A stretch of 64,000 nucleotides of DNA from Pseudomonas sp. TH15 (GTDB taxonomy: Bacteria; Pseudomonadota; Gammaproteobacteria; Pseudomonadales; Pseudomonadaceae). Positions within the stretch are counted from its first letter, which is position 1, and the number at the start of each line of letters is the position of its first letter. Position numbers and translations under genes: made by a program. Location: contig NZ_JAEKEL010000001.1 of assembly GCF_016651105.1 (NCBI RefSeq), positions 4,392,001-4,456,000 on the forward strand, written 5' to 3'. Below, piece by piece: positions 16,189-23,281 of this stretch. A model generated the notes under the pieces. The model made no database searches. It was not told where the DNA came from and saw only the letters and a program-made list of their open reading frames with translations.

Positions 16189-16988
16189 GCGGCACCCCGC
16201 ATAGCCTTGTCATGGGTGAACTGCCCGTCCCAGGTCTTCTTCATAGGTAACTCGCCGGCCAGATACAGGTCGTACAAGCGCACGGCACCCTTCTTCAGCA
16301 GAACAGGCGTGAAGGCAATGAACGGCTCTTTGCCGTGGAGGGCGACTTCGGTCTGATGCTCGGTCATGTACTTGTCGCGCGCGTAGGACGCCACGCGGAA
16401 GCGGAGGCCGGACTTGCTCTCGTTGTAGAGCCAGTTGCGGCCCTCTAGGAATTTACCCACCTGCATGACGTTGACCCCATTGAGGCCCTTGCAGAATTGG
16501 GTATGGGTCATCCCTTCCTTGAACAAGTTCTCCATGGAGTGGATTTTCGAGGCCTGGGCTTCGACCTGGATGGTCAGTTGCAGGCGCTGCTGTTCTGCCT
16601 CGAAGGCGAGCTGGATGAGATCCATGCGGGATAGTTCGCGCGGCTGTGACAATGCATTGATCTTGGAGACAACCGAGCGTCTAACCGCTTTAGATTCGCG
16701 CATCGATATCAGGAGGCACTGATCCTTGGTCAGCATCAAAGCCTCAGAGGCCGGGCCGCGCTGATTCCTTACTACGAAAGTTTCGTAGTATTCGCCGTCC
16801 AGCTCGTCACGGCATCGCGCGGTGAAATCGTTGCGACGAACTTCGCTTTCGCCAAATTCCTTGCGCGCCGCGTTGACCAGGTCGAGCAAGTCGAAGCTGC
16901 TCATTTTTTCACGCGACACGTTTTCACCGTTGCCAAATTGTGTCGCGACACTGGCCGGGGTATTGATCGTTTGAATTGATTGGTGCAT
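16185..16988 (-). CDS. Phage antirepressor / Rha-type regulator with KilAC-like C-terminus
   Basis: 267 residues. The N-terminal half (DLLDLVNAARKEFGESEVRR; ALMLTKDQCLLISMRESKAV) matches the Rha/antirepressor N-domain pattern in which a D-L-V-N-x-x-R motif precedes a L-T-K-D-x-x-x-L-L helix. The C-terminal part (MTHTQFCKGLNGVNVMQVGK; FLEGRNWLYNESKSGLRFRV) resembles the KilAC/ANT DNA-binding domain of antirepressors. Located two genes after cro, it may modulate the lysis-lysogeny switch or host functions. Confidence 0.75.
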   Translation of the reverse strand: MHQSIQTINTPASVATQFGNGENVSREKMSSFDLLDLVNAARKEFGESEVRRNDFTARCRDELDGEYYETFVVRNQRGPASEALMLTKDQCLLISMRESKAVRRSVVSKINALSQPRELSRMDLIQLAFEAEQQRLQLTIQVEAQASKIHSMENLFKEGMTHTQFCKGLNGVNVMQVGKFLEGRNWLYNESKSGLRFRVASYARDKYMTEHQTEVALHGKEPFIAFTPVLLKKGAVRLYDLYLAGELPMKKTWDGQFTHDKAMRGAA

Positions 16989-17051
16989 GATTTACTCCAC
17001 AAAGCGTTTTAAGAGAGCCAGGCCACGAACCTGGCTTTTTTCGCCTGCGAT

Positions 17052-17519
17052 TTATGCGCGGGCTTTGTGCAACTCGATTACTGCGCCGACAGCCTCAAGA
17101 CTCGCCGACATGTATTTGGCGTGTAGGGCGCGAATCTTCTTGGCTTCGTTCGCATCGATCTCGCCGTCTTCCAAGGCGGAAGCCACCATCTGATCAAGCG
17201 CACCTCGCTGTGCAGATGCAGCCAGCGAGCGCTGGTACAGATCCACGTTATCCAGCTCCCCCGCTTCCGGAATCTTCACGAACACGCCGCCATACATGCC
17301 GCAGATGTAGTCGGGCAGATGCTCGGTCTTCGTCTCGCTTTCCAGCACGAAGATTTCGGCATCACTCAACGGCTTGCAGCCTGCTGTCTCGTAGATCTGG
17401 TTTTCCAGGCGCTTGTCCTTGATTCCAAGACGCGCAGCTGCGCAATCCAATCCGCCAGGGAAAGCGTTGGACACGGCCGCCATTACTTGGCGGCGGGTCT
17501 CTAGTACGGGCGATTTCAT
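17052..17519 (-). CDS. YmfL-like / CII (CP76)-type regulatory protein
   Basis: 155 residues (MKSPVLETRRQVMAAVSNAF). The N-terminus reads as a helix-turn-helix (GGLDCAAARLGIKDKRLENQ) followed by YETAGCKPLSDAEIFVLESE and LPDYICGMYGG, the pattern of YmfL/CP76 phage regulators that take the CII place next to cro. It would act on early promoters. Start ATG 17519; it follows cro after 64 bases. Confidence 0.75.
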   Translation of the reverse strand: MKSPVLETRRQVMAAVSNAFPGGLDCAAARLGIKDKRLENQIYETAGCKPLSDAEIFVLESETKTEHLPDYICGMYGGVFVKIPEAGELDNVDLYQRSLAASAQRGALDQMVASALEDGEIDANEAKKIRALHAKYMSASLEAVGAVIELHKARA

Positions 17520-17583
17520 GTCCTAGTTTTTCCTTGGGTTGGATGCGGTCAAAATGTCTTCAATGGCTCGGCGGGCGGGCACG

Positions 17584-17790
17584 TCAGGCGGCTGTTTTCT
17601 GTACAGGCAACTGGCACGGAAACGGACGAACCTCCTCCGCTGTCAACTTCCCGTCCTCATGTTCAATGACCAGGATTTCCCTGGCCGCCTTCAAGGCTTT
17701 TGAAATGGCTGGAGCGCTGACGCCAAGGCCCTTGGCGACAGCGGACTGACCAATTCGCTCAACCAGTTCTGGCAGTGGCGTCTTTTTCAT
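17584..17790 (-). CDS. cro: Cro-like repressor
   Basis: 68 residues (MKKTPLPELVERIGQSAVAK). Small helix-turn-helix protein: AVAKGLGVSAPAISKALKAA is the HTH, followed by a short beta segment. Divergent from the cI gene across the operator region, the exact position of lambda Cro, and its own promoter overlaps two operators. It is the first gene of the leftward early operon and would favour lytic growth by shutting down cI. Confidence 0.88.
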   Translation of the reverse strand: MKKTPLPELVERIGQSAVAKGLGVSAPAISKALKAAREILVIEHEDGKLTAEEVRPFPCQLPVQKTAA

Positions 17791-17821
17791 GTCGTTGCCT
17801 CAGCAAACTTTGTCAGACCCA

Positions 17822-17850
17822 ATATTAACCGCCGGTTAGTTTTCAAGCAA
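17822..17850 (-). promoter_or_regulatory. PR-like promoter for cro operon
   Basis: On the minus strand: TTGCTT (17845-17850), 17-base spacer, TAATAT (17822-17827). The spacer and -10 contain one full operator (17825-17839), and a second operator (17849-17863) abuts the -35, so a bound CI would block RNA polymerase. The layout is the same as at the PL-like promoter near 19925. Confidence 0.75.
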
Positions 17851-17888
17851 TACCGGCGGTTGCCGCAATATAATTAACCAACGGTTAA
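17825..17888. promoter_or_regulatory. Three-site operator between cro and cI
   Basis: Three copies of a 15-base site close to TTAACCGCCGGTTAA: TTAACCGCCGGTTAG (17825-17839), AATACCGGCGGTTGC (17849-17863, reverse orientation) and TTAACCAACGGTTAA (17874-17888). Centres are 24-25 bases apart, i.e. on similar helix faces. The third site overlaps the likely cI start region and would allow Cro binding or CI autorepression, as OR3 does in lambda. Confidence 0.82.
17869..17874 (+). promoter_or_regulatory. Candidate -10 of the cI promoter
   Basis: A perfect TATAAT on the plus strand 24 bases before the cI start. No good -35 exists at the right distance (AGCAAT), which fits a maintenance promoter that needs activation by CI bound next to it. 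The third operator overlaps its start point. Confidence 0.5.
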
Positions 17889-17897
17889 ATTTCACGG

Positions 17898-18764
17898 ATG
17901 AGCAGAAAGAAAGAACTGTCCCCAGAACTGAAAGCTGAGTGCGACGCCGCCAAGGCGCTTTTCGTATCGAAAAAGAATGCGCTCGGATTGACTCAGGCGA
18001 GCCTTGCGGCGGAGGCTGATATATCGGCCGCTGCGGTAGCGATGTACCTGAACGGAACGAACCCTTTGAACGCCAAGTTCGCGTCGGTTCTATCGCGTTT
18101 ACTTGGCGTTCCAGTCGAGCGCTTCAGTAAGCGACTTGCGCGCGAGATCAGCGGGCTGACAAGTGTCGCCGAAGCGCCATCGGCTTCGACGCTTTCTGCC
18201 GCTGATATGGTCCGCCAGATGCTCGATAAGCAGGGCAAAGGGTTGACTGACACGGCCAGACAAAGATTGATGGCAGCCGCTGAAGCAGATGATGCCGGCG
18301 GCACCATCGAGCTTGACTACTACCGGCCAGGGGTTGTGGGTGATGAGGTATGGATCGCCCACTACGATGTCCGCGCAGCGATGGGCGGCGGTCAGATCCC
18401 ACATGACTATCCCGAGATGCTGCAGGATGTCCGGGTGAGCCCCCAGCATCTTCGCGAGATGGGTGTCGAGTTCAAGGAGCATTTCCATCTAAAAATGGTG
18501 ACCGGTTGGGGTCAGTCAATGGCGCCGACTATCAAGCATCGAGACCCGCTGCTGGTCGACATCAGTATCCGAGAATTCGTGGGGGACGGGATCTACATGT
18601 TCTCGTGGGAAGGTCATCTCTACATCAAGCGGCTTCAGTGGATTGGTGACGATCAGATCAAGATGATTTCTGACAATGATCGTCACCCTCCACAAACGAT
18701 TCGAGCAGACGAGACGTTTATCCAGGCTCGCGTACTTCTAGCCTGGAATGCTCAACTGCTTTAA
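17898..18764 (+). CDS. cI: CI-type repressor (XRE HTH + S24 peptidase)
   Basis: 288 residues. It maintains lysogeny by binding the operators at 17825-17888 and 19897-19935. N-terminal HTH at about 28-60 (LGLTQASLAAEADISAAAVA). C-terminal S24/LexA-like domain with the nucleophile in GWGQSMAPTIKHRDP (Ser about 212) and the general base in LYIKRLQ (Lys about 242). A possible self-cleavage Ala-Gly lies in ADDAGG (about 130-135), in the linker. RecA-stimulated cleavage, hence SOS induction, is therefore plausible. Confidence 0.92.
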   Translation: MSRKKELSPELKAECDAAKALFVSKKNALGLTQASLAAEADISAAAVAMYLNGTNPLNAKFASVLSRLLGVPVERFSKRLAREISGLTSVAEAPSASTLSAADMVRQMLDKQGKGLTDTARQRLMAAAEADDAGGTIELDYYRPGVVGDEVWIAHYDVRAAMGGGQIPHDYPEMLQDVRVSPQHLREMGVEFKEHFHLKMVTGWGQSMAPTIKHRDPLLVDISIREFVGDGIYMFSWEGHLYIKRLQWIGDDQIKMISDNDRHPPQTIRADETFIQARVLLAWNAQLL

Positions 18765-18849
18765 CCACCAAAAATGTACACCATGGGAAATTGTCAGCGC
18801 GTTTGGCGTGCGGGCAAGAGCGCTGTATTCAGAGACTCAAGGGAATAGC

Positions 18850-19149
18850 ATGAGTGACGATGTCAGTTATGATGATGCGATAAAGATCTCTTTTGATCAG
18901 GCAAATGACTACCTAAAACGTATGCGCTGCAACCGACCTTGCGAAGCGTGTGGGTATGAAGATTTCAAAATTGAAACCGATGGCGGTGATGTTGCATATA
19001 TCCCCATCATTCTGGCAAAAGACGACAATCTTGGCTTGCTGTACATGCCTGTCTCCTGCTTAAGATGTGGCAATACTCGCTTTATTAACGCGATCTCAAT
19101 GGCAAGAACGATTCTTGGCGAGCATACTGGTGACGAGCATGGCGAATGA
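18850..19149 (+). CDS. Hypothetical zinc-ribbon protein in the cI operon
   Basis: 99 residues from ATG 18850 (MSDDVSYDDAIKISFDQAND); an upstream in-frame start overlapping cI was rejected. Four Cys in two pairs, CNRPCEACGYEDF and CLRCGNTRF, about 43 residues apart, form a likely zinc ribbon. It lies in the transcript of cI and so would be made in the lysogen, making it a candidate lysogenic-conversion gene. Role unknown. Confidence 0.7.
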   Translation: MSDDVSYDDAIKISFDQANDYLKRMRCNRPCEACGYEDFKIETDGGDVAYIPIILAKDDNLGLLYMPVSCLRCGNTRFINAISMARTILGEHTGDEHGE

Positions 19150-19441
19150 CAATATCGTAGGTTTTCGCTCAGCCAAGGGTAATGGTTCTGGAAACCCACC
19201 AGGAGGCATGACATTGGAATCGCGAGTTTCTGCAATAGAAAGTGCTATTCCTGAGATCAAGGAAAAGCTGAATCTAATTTTGGTCAAGGTCGAATCCATC
19301 GATAAACACACTGCGACCAAAGCCGATCTGGCCAACACTGAGCTAAGCATGCTGAAGTGGTGCATTGGCACAGCCATAGCGATGACCGGCCTTGCTTGCG
19401 CCATCACTTTTGGCCTGACCAAATTGTTTTCAGGCTCTTAA
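19139..19441 (+). CDS. Coiled-coil protein with C-terminal membrane anchor
   Basis: 100 residues from ATG 19139 (MANDNIVGFRSAKGNGSGNP), overlapping the previous gene by 11 bases. A coiled coil (MTLESRVSAIESAIPEIKEK; LILVKVESIDKHTATKADLA) leads to one membrane segment (about 72-95) ending KLFSGS. The plan resembles XhlA-type or tail-anchored phage proteins. As the last gene of the cI operon, it is expressed during lysogeny; superinfection exclusion is one idea, not shown. Confidence 0.7.
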   Translation: MANDNIVGFRSAKGNGSGNPPGGMTLESRVSAIESAIPEIKEKLNLILVKVESIDKHTATKADLANTELSMLKWCIGTAIAMTGLACAITFGLTKLFSGS

Positions 19442-19471
19442 GTACGACTTCATGAATGCCAAGATTGTACG

Positions 19472-19498
19472 AAGCCCGCAAGTGAGCGGGCTTTTTTC
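19472..19498 (+). terminator. Intrinsic terminator of the cI operon
   Basis: AAGCCCGC (19472-19479) / GCGGGCTT (19486-19493), 6-base loop, then TTTTTT. It ends the cI - 18850 - 19139 transcript and faces the convergent DUF1654 gene. Confidence 0.85.
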
Positions 19499-19504
19499 TG
19501 CCTT

Positions 19505-19825
19505 TCAAAACGGAGCTGTCTGCTCCATCGCCACTTCAAAAAGATTTTCTACCTTAGCGACTCGCTCCTCCTCGCCCTGAGGATCCCACCTGAGGGTTAC
19601 CGACTCGTCGTCATTGAACGTCATGTCTATGCACTCAGTCTCTGACAGCAATCCCATCACCTCCTCCCACTCCCTTTCTCCATCCGTGTCCAGTCGGTGG
19701 ATCGCCACCCATCGCTGTATCTGTGCGATCGGGTGATTGATCATCGACGAGACGCGCAACTGAAGGCGCTCAAGGTCAGACATTGCACCGCTTTCGAGCC
19801 GGTTTTGTTTTTGCGCCATTGCCAT
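19505..19825 (-). CDS. DUF1654 phage protein
   Basis: 106 residues from ATG 19825, eight bases after AGGAG. The pattern YxQLxLRVxxxINxPxAQ is seen as LERLQLRVSSMINHPIAQIQ, followed by DGEREWEEVMGLLSETECID and a beta end VTLRWDP; this is the DUF1654 family found almost only in Pseudomonas and its phages. Its upstream region is shared with the PL-like operator, so CI may repress it too. Function unknown. Confidence 0.8.
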   Translation of the reverse strand: MAMAQKQNRLESGAMSDLERLQLRVSSMINHPIAQIQRWVAIHRLDTDGEREWEEVMGLLSETECIDMTFNDDESVTLRWDPQGEEERVAKVENLFEVAMEQTAPF

Positions 19826-19896
19826 CTACTTCACTCCTGATAGCTGTATATCCATCCAGTTAAAACAAAGCATAACCAATTCTTATGGAAAATAAA

Positions 19897-19938
19897 TTAA
19901 CCGCCGGTATTGACCACAAAGAAACCGCCGGTTAATTT
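19897..19938 (+). promoter_or_regulatory. PL-like promoter with two CI operators
   Basis: TTGACC (19910-19915), 17-base spacer, TAATTT (19933-19938). One operator copy (TTAACCGCCGGTATT, 19897-19911) overlaps the -35 and another (19921-19935, AAACCGCCGGTTAA core) covers the -10. Two operators here and three at cro-cI mirror the OL/OR design of lambda. It would drive the rightward operon beginning at 20267 and running to the integrase. Confidence 0.8.
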
Positions 19939-19939
19939 A

Positions 19940-20219
19940 CACCCATCGCAGCGACACACAGCCATTGCGAAGGGCCTCAACAGACCCGCCGCTCTTTAGT
20001 GATACACCTTGCCGGATCACTACCGGCCCAGATTCAAAGGCAGCGATGAACCGGCCTCAACGGTTCAGAGGGTTGGCAACTGACCCGGGCGTGCAGCGTA
20101 AAACGCCAAGAACAGTTACACAGCGGGAGAACAAGCCGAAAGGCCCGCGGCTGGAGGAACAACACGATTCAAGCCGATGACGGCCGCCAGTAGCGGGTCA
20201 CGGCGCCACAGATTTACTG
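19940..20219 (+). other. Untranslated leader of the rightward early operon
   Basis: About 280 bases from the PL-like promoter to the first convincing gene. No ORF with a good ribosome site was accepted. It contains several short inverted segments and CGCCAGTAGCGGGTC at 20185-20199, repeated exactly at 21892-21906. In lambdoid phages such a leader carries antitermination (nut or put) sites; nothing here is close enough to lambda boxA/boxB to name. Confidence 0.5.
20185..20199 (+). repeat. 15-base leader repeat, copy 1
   Basis: CGCCAGTAGCGGGTC, identical to 21892-21906. Both copies lie in untranslated parts of the same early transcript, 1.7 kb apart. Confidence 0.6.
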
Positions 20220-20242
20220 ATGCCGCTTCGATGAGGCGGCAT
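20220..20242 (+). promoter_or_regulatory. Hairpin before the 20267 gene
   Basis: ATGCCGC (20220-20226) / GCGGCAT (20236-20242) with a 9-base loop, followed by a GGAGG ribosome site. One of several similar hairpin-plus-ribosome-site units that precede early genes in this arm. Confidence 0.5.
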
Positions 20243-20266
20243 TGGAAATCAACGGAGGGCACCGCG

Positions 20267-20626
20267 ATGCCGAAGAAGGCCTATGAGTGCGGAAGCTGTA
20301 ACGACGTGCACAACACGCATTACGCGGCCGAGCAGTGCTGCCAGCCAGAAGTGAGCGACGTCTGGCTGTGCGATACCTGCGAAGAGGCGCACGACGAGAA
20401 AGATGATGCAGAGAAGTGCTGCGTCGGCAAGGTCAAGGCGCGCGGCATTGAGACTGTTCGATGCCCTTCCTGTTTCCGTGACCAAGAGCTGGTCCAGCAC
20501 GCCATTGAGATTGAGGTGGCCGGGCATTGCTCTGAATGCAATCCGCACTACTCGATTGACGACACATTCAAGATTGCCGATCTGGTTGATCAGCAAATCG
20601 CTGAGAACCTGGATCGCATGCAATGA
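20267..20626 (+). CDS. Hypothetical Cys-rich zinc-finger protein
   Basis: 119 residues from ATG 20267, after GGAGG. At least seven Cys pairs: CGSCNDVH, EQCCQPE, CDTCEEAH, EKCCVGK, CPSCFRDQ and CSECNPHYS, suggesting two or three zinc-binding knuckles. First gene of the rightward operon. Phage proteins of this kind may bind host RNA polymerase or nucleic acid, but no family is recognised. Confidence 0.7.
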   Translation: MPKKAYECGSCNDVHNTHYAAEQCCQPEVSDVWLCDTCEEAHDEKDDAEKCCVGKVKARGIETVRCPSCFRDQELVQHAIEIEVAGHCSECNPHYSIDDTFKIADLVDQQIAENLDRMQ

Positions 20627-20640
20627 CGGACCTTTTCCTG

Positions 20641-20662
20641 ATGCACCTGGTGACGGGTGCAT
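20641..20662 (+). promoter_or_regulatory. Hairpin before the 20696 gene
   Basis: ATGCACC (20641-20647) / GGTGCAT (20656-20662) with an 8-base loop, 34 bases before the next start. Confidence 0.45.
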
Positions 20663-20695
20663 TGGGAAAACAACCGATCAAGCACGGAGCATCAA

Positions 20696-21460
20696 ATGAG
20701 CGAACAAACCCTTCAAGCGCTGCTCGCCGAGCGCGTCACTGCTTTTGCAAACAGCGACAAGCCAGTCGAAATCATCGACGAGCACGTCAAGAAGATGTTC
20801 ACGAACGTGGTCGACAACTGCTTCGGCCGTTATGGCGACATGGGCAAGCAGGTTGAGGAGGCAATCAAGGCCGCACTGCCGGCCAATTTGACCGAAATCT
20901 TTGAGCTGACTCGCTATAACGCAATGATCGCTGCTGCTTTGAAGGAGAAGTGGGAAAACAGCGGCGTAGAAGCCGACATGGTGCGCTTGGCGCAAAAGCA
21001 GATTGATGAAGTACTGAACAAAGACGCGCTGCCTGAAGTGATCAGTTTGCAGGATCTACTGGAAGCCTTTGTCGAAGACCACAAAGAGTCAGCGGCCGAA
21101 GAGCATTGGGAAGCCCCGGACATCCGTTTCCAGCCATCCGACTACGGTGGCCTGCACATCTACTTCGACAAGAAGCCAAAGGATCACGGAATTTCGACCT
21201 ACTCCAGAAGCACTGAGCGCAGCGAGTACATGCTCGACAACGCGATCCACATCAGCTTTGACCGTTACGGGAAAGACCGAAACGAAAAAGGTCATGAGGT
21301 TGGCTCGGTGTACGCCGCCAAAATCGACAACGAGAAGATCAGCCAAACACTGAAATTCCGCTCTCCATTCGAAAAGATGGTCGCTGCACTCTACTTCGGT
21401 AAATCCAAAATCATCGTCGACTGCGATGAGGATGAGTTTAGCTACGGCATCTACGACTGA
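20696..21460 (+). CDS. Hypothetical early protein
   Basis: 254 residues from ATG 20696 (MSEQTLQALLAERVTAFANS). Mostly helical to about residue 140, with a possible amphipathic region (TEIFELTRYNAMIAAALKEK), then beta-rich. No membrane segment, signal peptide or nucleotide-binding motif is visible. It is the largest gene between PL and the recombination genes. Not recognised. Confidence 0.7.
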   Translation: MSEQTLQALLAERVTAFANSDKPVEIIDEHVKKMFTNVVDNCFGRYGDMGKQVEEAIKAALPANLTEIFELTRYNAMIAAALKEKWENSGVEADMVRLAQKQIDEVLNKDALPEVISLQDLLEAFVEDHKESAAEEHWEAPDIRFQPSDYGGLHIYFDKKPKDHGISTYSRSTERSEYMLDNAIHISFDRYGKDRNEKGHEVGSVYAAKIDNEKISQTLKFRSPFEKMVAALYFGKSKIIVDCDEDEFSYGIYD

Positions 21461-22004
21461 CCAATCAGCGCCACGACAGCCTGTCGTTAACTGCCTGATC
21501 CTCTCTATGAGAGCGCATCGGGGTGTGATCTGAGGCTAAGTCTCGGGCAGCGGATGAGCCAACCGGTCGCCTATAGGGCCACCCCTTCCGCCAAATGCCG
21601 GTTGAGCCCCGGCCAGATCCCACCCTGATGCGGACGAAACTGCGGTCTATAACCGCTCACCTGCATCGCAACCAACTACCGAGGGATGCTCGGCAGTTGC
21701 CTTCAATCAGAGGAATGGCAGCCATGTAAAAGTGAGCGATTCACCTGCGCGGCGCGGCAAGCCTGAAGGCCGGCGCCCATCACTCATACAGGCAGCGGAC
21801 AGTAGGACGTCGATGTCACCGCGCATCGGCCGGGATTCCCGGTAGTCCACCCTGCGCACGTCGACAATGTGATGCTCCAAGCCCAGACCGACGCCAGTAG
21901 CGGGTCTGGGTGCTTTGCATATCACACAGGTAGAAAAATTGAATTAGCCAGTTGCCCGCTCGGTCAAGAATTATGAACGCAGGAAATCTGACGAGGTGAC
22001 AGCA
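21461..22004 (+). other. Long structured gap without accepted genes
   Basis: About 540 bases inside the early operon with no plausible CDS; the minus-strand frames here lack ribosome sites. It has several GC-rich inverted segments, the strongest being CCCAGACC (21882-21889) / GGTCTGGG (21903-21910), whose loop contains the repeated CGCCAGTAGCGGGTC motif. A five-codon ORF (MAAM) preceded by AGAGGA occurs near 21716. Compatible with an RNA gene, an antitermination site or a decayed gene. Confidence 0.5.
21882..21911 (+). promoter_or_regulatory. Hairpin carrying copy 2 of the leader repeat
   Basis: CCCAGACC / GGTCTGGG closes a 13-base loop made mostly of the motif CGCCAGTAGCGGGTC (21892-21906), which also occurs at 20185-20199. 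The loop position of a repeated motif suggests an RNA-level signal. Confidence 0.45.
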
Positions 22005-22139
22005 ATGACTATCCAAGCAGAGACACTCGTACAACTGACCGAAGCGCTCCAAGAGCGAGGCATGAATCTGGTTTCAGATGTGCACTTCACTCGCGCTCCT
22101 TACCGTTACAACCACCGCTGGATCTGCATCGTAGAGTAA
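22005..22139 (+). CDS. Small hypothetical protein
   Basis: 44 residues (MTIQAETLVQLTEALQERGM ...), ending RYNHRWICIVE. GAGGTGA lies just upstream of the start. It has an amphipathic helix and an aromatic/basic end. The protein-like composition and good ribosome site support a real gene. Confidence 0.5.
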   Translation: MTIQAETLVQLTEALQERGMNLVSDVHFTRAPYRYNHRWICIVE

Positions 22140-22235
22140 CCATGCTCATTGCCGGCGGCTCGGACTAAGACTCCACCGCCGGCCCCACTGCCCCGCTACT
22201 CCGTTTTCCCTTCCTTATCCTCCGACACCACCCGA

Positions 22236-22285
22236 ATGCACTCACCTCCGCGCCCAACGGCAACCAGCGGAGCGGTTGAGTGCAT
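22236..22285 (+). repeat. Long inverted repeat before the 22328 gene
   Basis: ATGCACTCA (22236-22244) pairs with TGAGTGCAT (22277-22285), and inside it CTCCGC pairs with GCGGAG (22267-22272), giving a long broken stem. It follows a pyrimidine-rich tract and ends 43 bases before the next ATG. It may regulate translation or mark mRNA processing. Confidence 0.6.
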
Positions 22286-22327
22286 CCGAGTTTTGTTGGA
22301 TCAACACCCGCCACCACGGAGGCGACC

Positions 22328-22564
22328 ATGGCAACCAGCTATGCAGACAGTGCGCAGGCCCGGGAATGGGACAGGCGCTACGACGACTGGGGGCGCCCGA
22401 AAGCGCCGAAGGTTGAAGACTTCCACGACTACGAAGCCGCTGAGCAGAAGCGCACCCAGCGCCAAGCGTTGATGGCCGCTCAGGAACTCGTAGACCGTAA
22501 AGCACGGGCAAAGCGCGTCTCGGCAGCAGTGGTCGCTTACGGTGAATTCTGGGGGTTGAAATGA
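22328..22564 (+). CDS. Hypothetical early protein
   Basis: 78 residues from ATG 22328 (MATSYADSAQAREWDRRYDD), with GGAGG upstream. Very polar and helical (KRTQRQALMAAQELVDRKAR). Overlaps the next gene by four bases. No family recognised. Confidence 0.7.
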   Translation: MATSYADSAQAREWDRRYDDWGRPKAPKVEDFHDYEAAEQKRTQRQALMAAQELVDRKARAKRVSAAVVAYGEFWGLK

Positions 22565-22812
22565 GCGCTCATCAGGTCCCAGTGGCCGCAGGCCTTCCCG
22601 GTGCAGGGAATCACGATCTGGCCGTTGGGATGCTCGAAGGCTACATCAAAAGCATGTCCGACCCGGATTGCAGTGCAGTGGCCGTCCGGTCCTCAGCTAA
22701 CACCGCTCTGATGATTTTCCGCGCACTAAGCATTATCAGCGCGACAGAGGACGCTGATTACACCGAACGACTGAACCATGCATACGAATTCCGAAAAGGG
22801 AGAGCCGCATGA
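22561..22812 (+). CDS. Hypothetical early protein
   Basis: 83 residues (MSAHQVPVAAGLPGAGNHDL). Helical, with GYIKSMSDPDCSAVAVRSSA and a C-terminal TERLNHAYEFRKGRAA. ATGA overlaps at both ends show a coupled operon. Confidence 0.7.
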   Translation: MSAHQVPVAAGLPGAGNHDLAVGMLEGYIKSMSDPDCSAVAVRSSANTALMIFRALSIISATEDADYTERLNHAYEFRKGRAA

Positions 22813-23003
22813 CAACTCCACCGGTAAAAACTCTGGTCGATGAACTACTCGACGACATTGAGCGCCGCATCGCCATCCTCGGCTTCGGTCTCCCCTTCAA
22901 CGAGGTGATCGGCCGCAAACGCGAGGACCTGGTCGACAAACTCCCGCAGCGCCTGTCGGTCACCATGAAAGGCGGTCGCATCGCGGTGAGGGCTCGGCCA
23001 TGA
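22809..23003 (+). CDS. Hypothetical early protein
   Basis: 64 residues (MTTPPVKTLVDELLDDIERR). An acidic helix followed by a basic end (LSVTMKGGRIAVRARP). Coupled to its neighbours; role unknown. Confidence 0.68.
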   Translation: MTTPPVKTLVDELLDDIERRIAILGFGLPFNEVIGRKREDLVDKLPQRLSVTMKGGRIAVRARP

Positions 23004-23125
23004 AGCTAGCCTACTGGATCCTCGCCTCCGTCCTCGTTGCCGGGATGGCCGCTTACACGACGGCACGCGATTCGTCTGGTGTGTGCGAAGTGCCGCACTC
23101 AACCACCTACCGGGTTTTCCGGTGA
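23000..23125 (+). CDS. Small membrane or exported peptide
   Basis: 41 residues (MKLAYWILASVLVAGMAAYT ...), overlapping the previous stop by ATGA and the next start by GTGA. The first 20 residues are a hydrophobic membrane or signal segment; the rest is polar with one Cys (SSGVCEVPHS). Confidence 0.6.
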   Translation: MKLAYWILASVLVAGMAAYTTARDSSGVCEVPHSTTYRVFR

Positions 23126-23238
23126 CCAGTCTTCAGCGAGCGCGCCGGCTGCTAATTCGGCGCGGCTCGTTCTCCGCCATGGGCGTTTTTACTTTCCTGA
23201 TGCTACTCAGCGCCCTCGCCGATCGCGTCACTCAATAA
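23122..23238 (+). CDS. Small membrane peptide, GTG start
   Basis: 38 residues starting at GTG 23122, which overlaps the previous stop (GTGA). A basic start (TSLQRARRLLIRRGS) is followed by one membrane segment (AMGVFTFLMLLSALA). The tight coupling supports translation. Confidence 0.5.
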   Translation: MTSLQRARRLLIRRGSFSAMGVFTFLMLLSALADRVTQ

Positions 23239-23281
23239 ACAAAACCACCACACGCTGCGCTCGGCGCGGCAAGGAATCGTC

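Noticed and set aside
19965..20180. Plus-strand ORF in the PL leader
   Set aside because: No ribosome site and a low-complexity Arg/Pro composition; better seen as untranslated leader.
21707..22052. Two minus-strand ORFs in the structured gap
   Set aside because: No ribosome sites, no protein-like pattern, and both cross strong hairpins.
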